The notes under the pieces: model-generated
Told to the model about the DNA's origin: nothing
The model's database searches: none
The model's input: the letters and a program-made list of their open reading frames with translations, nothing else
Program-made: the position numbers and the translations under genes
From: Bacillota bacterium
Lineage (GTDB): Bacteria; Bacillota; Clostridia; Oscillospirales; Acutalibacteraceae
Direction: 5' to 3'
Assembly: GCA_009786275.1 (NCBI GenBank)
Contig: WQTL01000300.1
Location: 1 to 5,017 of the forward strand
Length of the DNA: 5,017 nucleotides
Shown here: piece after piece, positions 1 through 4,315 of the stretch
How the letters are laid out: the number at the start of each line of letters is the position of its first letter
Position numbering within the stretch: position 1 is the first letter of the stretch

Positions 1-191
1 TGGCGCGCATCCTGGCCGAGCCGAGCGTCCTGACCTGCCACTACCTCACGGGCGAATACGACTTCATCCTGCGCGTGGCCGCCCAAAGCAGCGAGGCCCT
101 GGAGGCCATCCACAGCGAGATCAAGGGCATCCCCGGGGTCGCCTCCACGAAGACGCATTTCGAGCTGAAGGCCGTAAAAGAGATATTTTAG
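1..191 (+). CDS. Lrp/AsnC-family transcriptional regulator, C-terminal ligand-binding (RAM) domain, 5' end missing
   Basis: Read in the frame ending at the TAG at 189-191, the window edge leaves 62 residues, beginning ARILAEPSVLTCHYLTGEYD. The pattern V-L-x-CH-x-x-TGEYDF-x-LRV, then a helix (EALEAIHSEIKGIPGV) and a final strand with T-x-T, is the classic C-terminal alpha/beta sandwich of Lrp/AsnC regulators. This domain forms the dimer and octamer and binds amino acids or other small effectors. The DNA-binding helix-turn-helix would lie upstream, outside the window. A short stand-alone RAM-domain protein without a helix-turn-helix is also possible and cannot be excluded from here. The gene ends 12 nt before the zinc-ribbon gene on the same strand, so the two may be co-transcribed. 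The effector and targets cannot be told from the sequence. Confidence 0.9.
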   Translation, partial: ARILAEPSVLTCHYLTGEYDFILRVAAQSSEALEAIHSEIKGIPGVASTKTHFELKAVKEIF

Positions 192-203
192 AAAGGACCC
201 CCC
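192..203 (+). promoter_or_regulatory. Ribosome binding site of the zinc-ribbon membrane protein gene
   Basis: AAAGGA at 192-197 lies six bases before the ATG at 204 and fills most of the 12-base gap after the Lrp-family stop codon. It supports 204 as the start. There is no room for a separate promoter in the gap, so translation most likely uses a message coming from the upstream gene. Confidence 0.65.
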
Positions 204-626
204 ATGACATTCTGCCAAAACTGCGGCGCCTCCTTGGATCCCGGCGCGCCCGCCTGCCCGCGCTGCGGAAAACCCGCCGCCGCACTGCCATACCCGGCCT
301 ACCCCTATCCGGCCCCGTACCCTCCCGCATACCCCGCGCCAAAACTGCCCGTCACGAACCTTCTGGCCATCATAGGCTTTGTGATGGCCTTGCTGCCCCT
401 CCCCGCGTTGCCACTGTGCATCGCCGGCCTGGTGCAATGCGCCCGGACCGGTCAGAAGGGCAAGGGCCTTGCCATCGCGGGCATTCTCCTGCGCGTGGCG
501 GTCCTCGCCGTGATTGCCGGCGGCATCGTGCTGCTGGCGCGTTATGGCGATGCCGGCTCATACCTTCCGGATTGGGATTGGGAGGACGGGTTTTCGTTCA
601 CGGTTATGCTGCTGGGGATGCGGTGA
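204..626 (+). CDS. Zinc-ribbon membrane protein with DUF4190-like domain, 140 aa
   Basis: Residues 4-21 form a zinc ribbon with two CxxC knuckles (C4, C7, C18, C21; FCQNCGA and CPRCGK). A Pro/Tyr/Ala-rich linker follows (about residues 25-48, built from PAYP and PAPYP units). Next come two hydrophobic segments, about 52-78 and 88-112, joined by a basic turn with C-ARTGQKGKGLAIAGI. That turn-plus-helix pattern (RTGQ-x-G-x-GLAIAGI) is typical of DUF4190 proteins, small two-helix membrane proteins often fused to an N-terminal zinc ribbon. The last 25 residues are acidic and aromatic (DWDWEDGF). The role of this family is not established; the ribbon is expected to be cytoplasmic and could bind protein or nucleic acid. 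It follows the Lrp-family gene closely, and its 3' end overlaps the convergent recN by 23 bp (604-626). The call as a real gene rests on the zinc knuckles, the membrane helices and the ribosome binding site. Confidence 0.85.
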   Translation: MTFCQNCGASLDPGAPACPRCGKPAAALPYPAYPYPAPYPPAYPAPKLPVTNLLAIIGFVMALLPLPALPLCIAGLVQCARTGQKGKGLAIAGILLRVAVLAVIAGGIVLLARYGDAGSYLPDWDWEDGFSFTVMLLGMR

Positions 627-2298
627 GCATCTCCTCCGCAGCCGCCATCTGCGCCCGCGTTATCCCCTCCCCGCCCATGATCCTCGCCAGCTCGCCCACG
701 CGCTCGGAGCGCCCGAGCTCGCGGATATGGGTCTCGGTGGAGCCGCCGTCCGTCTGCTTTTCGATGAGCAGGTGGCAGTCCGCCAGGGCGGCGATCTGCG
801 CCAGGTGCGTCACGCACACCACCTGCCTGCCCCCGGCCACCCGCCGCAGTTTCCGCCCGATTTTCTGCGCGGCGCGCCCGCTCACCCCGGCGTCGATCTC
901 GTCGAAGATCAGCGTACACACAGGGTCCTTCTGCGCCAGCACGCTCTTGATGGCCAGCATCACCCGTGAAAGCTCGCCCCCCGAGGCGATCTTCGCCAGG
1001 GGCCGCGGGGCCTCCCCCGGGTTGGCCGAAATTAAAAACTCCATCTGCTCGCCCCCCTCCTGCGTGAGGGGGATTTTTTCGCTTCGCGCCTCTATCCGCA
1101 CGTTGGGCATATCCAAATCGAGCAATTCTTCCCGCACCGCGCGTGTAAATATCTCGCCCGTCTCCCGCCGCGACTTCGACAGCGCCCGCGCCAGCTGAAT
1201 CACTACGGCCTTCTGTTCCTCAATGATCTCTTCCAGCTCAAGAATGCGCTCATCGCTGCGCGTAATGGAGGCCTCCTCGTCCCGGGCCTTTTCCAGGAAA
1301 GCCAGCATTTCGGCCTCCTCCGTGCCGTATTTCCTCGACAGGCGATAATATACATCCAAGCGCCGTTCCACGGCCTCGGCCCCGGCGGGGTCGAACGCGG
1401 CGGATTCCAGCAGGCCGCGCAGCTCGCCGGCGCACTCGTCCAGCTCGTAGGCCGCCGCGCGCGCGGTCTCGGCCAGGGCCTGCGCCGCCGGGCTGAACTC
1501 CCCGGCTCTTTCCAACGCGCCCGCGGCCTCGAACGCCAGCGCTGATGCCCCCGCGAACTCTATACCTCCCGAGAGGGAGGCGCCGCCCGCCAGCGCGTCC
1601 CCCGCCGCCCGCAGCGCTTCGAGAATCTTCTCGCTGTTGCGCAGGAGCGCCTGCTTTTCCAGCAGCGCGGCCCGCTCGCCCGGCACAATCTCCGCCTGCT
1701 CCAGCTCCGCGACCTGGTGCCGCAGCATGTCCAATCTGCGCGCCTTCTCGTTTTCGTCCATTTGCAAGGCGGACTGTTCTTTTTGCAGCGAGCGCAAATG
1801 CAAATACGCCGCCTTGTATTCCTCGCGCAGGTCCGCGTTTTCCGCCATGGCGTCGATGAAGCCCACGTGGCGCGCGGGGTCCAGCAGGGCCTGGCTGTCA
1901 TGTTGCCCGTGGATATTCACCAGCGCGCCGCCCACCTGCCGCAGGGCCGCCACCGTCACGGGCACCCCGTTGACCCGGCAGCTGTTCTTGCCCGAAAGCG
2001 TAATGGCCCGGCTGAGGATGATATCCCCGTTCTCGTCCACAGGCAGGTCCAGTCCCTCCAGAAGCGAAGCGGCTTCGGCACTTGCTTCGCTGAACAGCGC
2101 GGTCACGCGGGCGCTGTCGGCCCCGGTGCGGATGAGGTCGCGGCTGGTGCGCTCGCCCAGCACGGCGTTGATGGCGTCGATGACGATGGACTTGCCCGCG
2201 CCGGTCTCGCCCGTCATCACCACAAAGCCGGGGGGGATGCCCTCCAGCTTCGCGTGCCTGATCACGGCGATGTTCTCAATGGTCAAACTCTGCAGCAA
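604..2298 (-). CDS. recN: DNA repair protein RecN (SMC-like ATPase)
   Basis: The product is 564 residues, close to the usual 550-570. RecN is a cytoplasmic SMC-like ATPase that gathers at double-strand breaks and supports RecA-dependent recombinational repair. Visible motifs: Walker A GETGAGKS at 30-37; the RecN-typical NIHGQHDSQALLDP around 128-141; a long charged helical region (about 150-380) expected to form the coiled coil; ABC signature SGGELSR at 439-445; Walker B LIFDEIDAGVSG at 463-474 including the D-loop; and the H-loop CVTHLAQIAA with H498. All catalytic elements are intact. The start is a TTG at 2298-2296, supported by a strong ribosome binding site and by the family N-terminus (MLQSLTIENIAVI). 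It is last in the dxs-tlyA-nadK-argR-recN cluster and its first 23 bp overlap the end of argR. The 3' end overlaps a convergent gene, with no U-rich terminator after the stop. Confidence 0.98.
   Translation of the reverse strand: MLQSLTIENIAVIRHAKLEGIPPGFVVMTGETGAGKSIVIDAINAVLGERTSRDLIRTGADSARVTALFSEASAEAASLLEGLDLPVDENGDIILSRAITLSGKNSCRVNGVPVTVAALRQVGGALVNIHGQHDSQALLDPARHVGFIDAMAENADLREEYKAAYLHLRSLQKEQSALQMDENEKARRLDMLRHQVAELEQAEIVPGERAALLEKQALLRNSEKILEALRAAGDALAGGASLSGGIEFAGASALAFEAAGALERAGEFSPAAQALAETARAAAYELDECAGELRGLLESAAFDPAGAEAVERRLDVYYRLSRKYGTEEAEMLAFLEKARDEEASITRSDERILELEEIIEEQKAVVIQLARALSKSRRETGEIFTRAVREELLDLDMPNVRIEARSEKIPLTQEGGEQMEFLISANPGEAPRPLAKIASGGELSRVMLAIKSVLAQKDPVCTLIFDEIDAGVSGRAAQKIGRKLRRVAGGRQVVCVTHLAQIAALADCHLLIEKQTDGGSTETHIRELGRSERVGELARIMGGEGITRAQMAAAEEMLTASPAA
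614..634. other. Hairpin spanning the convergent gene ends
   Basis: In plus-strand RNA GGGGAUGC (614-621) pairs with GCAUCUCC (627-634), eight pairs including one G-U, around the loop GGUGA that contains the zinc-ribbon gene's stop codon (624-626). No U-tract follows on either strand, so it is not a standard intrinsic terminator. It could still slow polymerase or block 3' exonucleases where the two transcripts meet. It lies within the recN coding sequence and may be chance in GC-rich DNA. Confidence 0.3.
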
Positions 2299-2734
2299 GG
2301 GCCTTTACCTCCTCCAATACGGCGCGCATTTCGGCCTCCCCCCGGCACAGCAGGAAGATGGTGTCCTCCCCGGCCAGGCTCCCCACCACGCCCTCGGGCG
2401 GCATGGCGTCCAGCGCGGCGCAGACCCCCTGGGCCATGCCCGCGGCGCAGCGCACGCAGGCGATGTTCCCCGCGCCGTCCAGCGAGAGGATGGCGCCGCT
2501 GAGCACCGCCCTGCGCCTGCGGGCGTCCTCCGCGCCGGCCCGGGGCAGCTCGTAGACGGTGCGCCCGCCCGGCCCGGCCTTCTTGCGCAGCCCCAGCACC
2601 TTGATGTCCCGCGAGACCGTGGCCTGCGCGGCGGCCTCCCCGTGGGCGCGCAGGTACGCGAGGATCTGCTCCTGCGTGGACACGCCGCCCTTCTCCACCG
2701 CCTGCAAAATGAGCTCCTGACGCTGGTTTTTCAT
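2276..2734 (-). CDS. argR: Arginine repressor ArgR/AhrC
   Basis: The 152-residue product matches the family length (about 150). ArgR is a hexameric DNA-binding protein that senses L-arginine and represses biosynthesis genes (and can activate catabolism in Bacillus). The N-terminal winged helix covers about residues 1-65 with TQEQILAYL at 20-28 and the recognition-helix signature QATVSRDIKVLGL at 37-49. The C-terminal oligomerization and arginine-binding domain covers about 75-150 with the pattern G-x-AQ-x-V-x-x-ALDA near 99-110 and GSLAGEDTIFLL at 118-129. In the usual GT-x-AGDDT motif the two aspartates contact arginine; here the first is Glu123, a conservative change. ATG 2734 was chosen because it gives the family N-terminus (MKNQRQELIL) and has GGGGG six bases upstream. 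An in-frame ATG at 2764 would add ten residues and overlap nadK. The nadK stop is one base upstream of 2734; the 3' end overlaps recN by 23 bp. Confidence 0.96.
   Translation of the reverse strand: MKNQRQELILQAVEKGGVSTQEQILAYLRAHGEAAAQATVSRDIKVLGLRKKAGPGGRTVYELPRAGAEDARRRRAVLSGAILSLDGAGNIACVRCAAGMAQGVCAALDAMPPEGVVGSLAGEDTIFLLCRGEAEMRAVLEEVKALAAEFDH
2299..2315 (-). promoter_or_regulatory. Strong ribosome binding site deciding the TTG start of recN
   Basis: On the minus strand GGAGGAGGT lies eight bases before the TTG at 2298-2296. It sits inside the last codons of argR. It is the best Shine-Dalgarno sequence in the window and explains how a TTG start can be used. Recruiting ribosomes independently here could offset the overlap with argR. 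Confidence 0.85.
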
Positions 2735-2735
2735 C

Positions 2736-3524
2736 TTATACCCCCATTTTTCCAGCCAGCACATCCAAAAAATGCTCCGTTTTCAGCCGTATAAACAGCG
2801 CCTCCGCCTCCGCGCGCCTTACCGTGACGCGCTGCCCCGGCAGCAGGGCAACCGGCGGCTCCGCGTCGGTGGCAAGGGCCAGGCCCTCGCGGGTGATATC
2901 GACAGAGAAATTTGTCTGCGCGGTAAACACCACCGAGCGCGTGAACATCAAATGATTGCACACAGGCGTAAGCAAAATGCTCTCGAAGCTGGGCTCCACC
3001 ACGGGGCCGCCGGCGGAAAAATTATAGGCCGTGGAGCCCGTGGGCGTGGCGAAAATCACGCCGTCGCCCATGAAATTCAGCGCGTGCCCGCCGCCGCAGT
3101 CCACCGCGATCTCCGCCAGGCGCGGCGTGCCGAAGCGCGAAATCACCGCGTCGTTGACGCAAAAGCCCTTATACGCAAGGGTTTCTTCCTGCGAAACCCG
3201 CACCTCCAGCAGCATGCGCCGGTCCAGGGTGAACGCACCCGTGGCCAGGCGCGGCAGCAGGTGGAGCTCGTGGCGCTCCAGCCCGGCCAGGAACCCCAGC
3301 CGCCCCGCGTTGACCCCCAGCACCGGTTTGCGCCAGGGCAGAGCCATGCGCGCGGCGGTCAAAATCGTGCCGTCGCCGCCCACGGCGATCAGCGCGTCGC
3401 AGGCCGCGAGCTCCTCCGGCGGGGCGGTCTGAAGGCCCGCATTTGCCAGTTCCTGCCGGATTTCCGCCGCCACTTCCGCCGCGCCGGGCTTGCTTTCGTT
3501 CACGCTGAGCGCCAGCCGTTTCAT
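2736..3524 (-). CDS. nadK: NAD kinase
   Basis: The product is 262 residues, typical of the short bacterial enzymes, which phosphorylate NAD with ATP or polyphosphate to give NADP in the cytoplasm. Motifs: the GGDGT loop at 49-53 (LIAVGGDGTIL), with Asp51 the expected catalytic aspartate; GVNAGRLGFLA at 70-80; VNDAVI at 123-128, the position of the family NE motif with Asp in place of Glu, a variant I believe is common in Firmicutes; and GDGVIFATPTGSTAYNFSAGGP around 153-174, the glycine-rich NAD-binding signature. The ATG (3524-3522) overlaps the tlyA TGA as ATGA, and GGGAGGAG lies eight bases upstream, so the start is well fixed. The gene is usually also written ppnK. It ends one base before argR. 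Nothing is truncated or unusual in base use. Confidence 0.97.
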   Translation of the reverse strand: MKRLALSVNESKPGAAEVAAEIRQELANAGLQTAPPEELAACDALIAVGGDGTILTAARMALPWRKPVLGVNAGRLGFLAGLERHELHLLPRLATGAFTLDRRMLLEVRVSQEETLAYKGFCVNDAVISRFGTPRLAEIAVDCGGGHALNFMGDGVIFATPTGSTAYNFSAGGPVVEPSFESILLTPVCNHLMFTRSVVFTAQTNFSVDITREGLALATDAEPPVALLPGQRVTVRRAEAEALFIRLKTEHFLDVLAGKMGV

Positions 3525-4315
3525 GCTTTCAGCTCCTCCCAGGCAAGTTTTACGATATCGTCTATCGATAAATTATTATTGTTATTCAATATCTCACAAT
3601 TATCGTTTCTCGATAAGAGCAACAGGTATTCGATGTTCCCCTCCCCGCCCGTGACAGGCGAATGCGCTAACCCGCGCAGACGGAACCCTTCCCGCCGCGC
3701 CGCCTCGCAGACCTCACGGATCACCCGGACGTGCTCTTTGGGGTCCTTCACGATGCCGTGCTTCACCGGCGCGCCGGTCTCGAACTGCGGTTTTAGAAGG
3801 CACACGGCTTGGCCGTCGCCGCCCAGCAAATGATGCAAATTTGGCAAAATCAGCCTGAGCGAGATGAACGAAACGTCCACGCAGGCGAAGTCGGGCACGC
3901 CAACTTGTTCCGGTGTCACAGCCCGAAAATCAGTCTTTTCAAGGCTTGACACACGCAAATCGGCCCGCAAAGGCTGTGCCAATTGGCCTGTGCCCACGTC
4001 AATCGCGTATACCTTCGCGGCGCCGCGCTCCAGCAGCAACTGGGTGAACCCGCCCGTGGAGGCCCCCACATCCATGCAGGATTTGCCGGCCACATCGATG
4101 GCGAAATAGTCAAGGGCCTTGCGCAATTTGAGATATCCCCGGCCCACGTAGTCATGAATTTCACGCAGCGAAAGCGCGTCGGCGCCGGCGATTTCCAGGC
4201 CGGGCTTGCGCGCCTCAACGCCGTTGACAGTCACTTCCCCGGCTAAAATAGCGGCCTTCGCACGTTCTCTTGAAGGCACAAGCGAACGCGAGACAAGAGC
4301 TAAATCAAGTCGCAT
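3521..4315 (-). CDS. tlyA: TlyA-family 16S/23S rRNA 2'-O-methyltransferase (S4 domain plus FtsJ fold)
   Basis: The product is 264 residues; mycobacterial TlyA is 268. The family methylates ribose at 16S C1409 and/or 23S C1920, which in mycobacteria gives capreomycin sensitivity; some members are also called hemolysins. The S4 RNA-binding domain is at about 1-57 (MRLDLALVSR, RERAKAAILAGEVTVNG), followed by the linker YVGRGYLKL. The SAM-binding loop is DVGASTGGFT at 82-91 and the acidic strand AIDVGTGQL at 104-112. The K-D-K-E tetrad can be placed at K63, D147 (VDVSF), K175 (LKPQFE) and E229 (GNIEY). The C-terminal tail contains an unusual run of five Asn (244-248) in AT-rich DNA before a final helix (IDDIVKLAWEEL). 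ATG 4315 fits the family; a GTG two codons upstream is an alternative. It overlaps dxs by 11 bp and nadK by 4 bp. Which rRNA site is modified cannot be read here. Confidence 0.95.
   Translation of the reverse strand: MRLDLALVSRSLVPSRERAKAAILAGEVTVNGVEARKPGLEIAGADALSLREIHDYVGRGYLKLRKALDYFAIDVAGKSCMDVGASTGGFTQLLLERGAAKVYAIDVGTGQLAQPLRADLRVSSLEKTDFRAVTPEQVGVPDFACVDVSFISLRLILPNLHHLLGGDGQAVCLLKPQFETGAPVKHGIVKDPKEHVRVIREVCEAARREGFRLRGLAHSPVTGGEGNIEYLLLLSRNDNCEILNNNNNLSIDDIVKLAWEELKA
3525..3540 (-). promoter_or_regulatory. Ribosome binding site of nadK inside the tlyA 3' end
   Basis: Minus-strand GGGAGGAG followed by eight bases precedes the nadK ATG at 3524. It is read within the last codons of tlyA (Trp-Glu-Glu-Leu). 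Together with the ATGA stop/start overlap this supports translational coupling of tlyA and nadK, while leaving nadK able to start on its own if a message begins just upstream. Confidence 0.8.
3546..3616. other. AT-rich island inside a GC-rich operon (3' end of tlyA)
   Basis: About 53 of these 71 bases are A or T, against roughly one third in the surrounding DNA. The stretch encodes the C-terminal linker of TlyA, using AAT, ATA and TTA codons that are scarce in the neighbouring genes. It contains two short perfect palindromes, CGATATCG at 3553-3560 and TATCGATA at 3563-3570, and an inverted repeat TTATCG/CGATAA at 3600-3616 with a five-base loop. The composition break is directly visible; its meaning is not. 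Relaxed constraint on a linker and a buried regulatory region for nadK-argR-recN are both possible. Confidence 0.7.
3572..3599 (-). promoter_or_regulatory. Candidate internal promoter upstream of nadK-argR-recN, with ARG-box-like sequence in the spacer
   Basis: On the minus strand TTGTGA (3599-3594; four of six matches to TTGACA) is followed after 16 bases by AATAAT (3577-3572; five of six matches to TATAAT). A start near 3565 would give a leader of about 40 nt with the nadK ribosome binding site in the right place. The spacer and -10 region read ATTGAATAACAATAATAA, whose left half resembles the ArgR operator half-site (AATGAAT / CATGAAT) while the right half is poor. Since argR is two genes downstream, this would fit autoregulation. 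The region is very AT-rich, so such matches arise easily; this is a hypothesis only. Confidence 0.3.

Noticed and set aside
416..1198. Plus-strand open frame overlapping the zinc-ribbon gene and the recN 3' end
   Set aside because: It is out of frame with the supported zinc-ribbon gene and antisense to the RecN signature/Walker B region, and no ribosome binding site was evident. It is a shadow frame.
1565..1580. Perfect palindrome CCTCCC-GAGA-GGGAGG inside recN
   Set aside because: It is a six-base stem in GC-rich coding DNA, read as Gly/Ala/Ser/Leu/Ser/Gly/Gly codons in the variable coiled-coil region. No U-tract, second copy or junction gives it a role.
2063..2091. Inverted repeat AGCGAAGC ... 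GCTTCGCT inside recN
   Set aside because: It is explained by repeated Ala, Ser and Glu codons (SEASAEAAS) in the protein.
2735..2764. Longer argR starting at the in-frame ATG 2764
   Set aside because: The ten extra residues (MCWLEKWGYK) do not resemble the ArgR N-terminus and would overlap nadK by 29 bp. The ATG at 2734 gives the family start and has its own G-rich ribosome binding site. A GGAG ten bases before 2764 keeps a small doubt.
1637..2794. Long plus-strand open frame (385 codons) opposite recN and argR
   Set aside because: It is antisense to two genes with complete family motifs, its translation is low-complexity (Arg/Ala/Pro/Ser-rich) with no recognisable domain, and long antisense frames are expected in GC-rich DNA.
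2772..3833. Plus-strand open frame (353 codons) opposite nadK and the tlyA end
   Set aside because: It is antisense to nadK, which has every expected motif. The translation is rich in Arg, Gln and His without a domain pattern.
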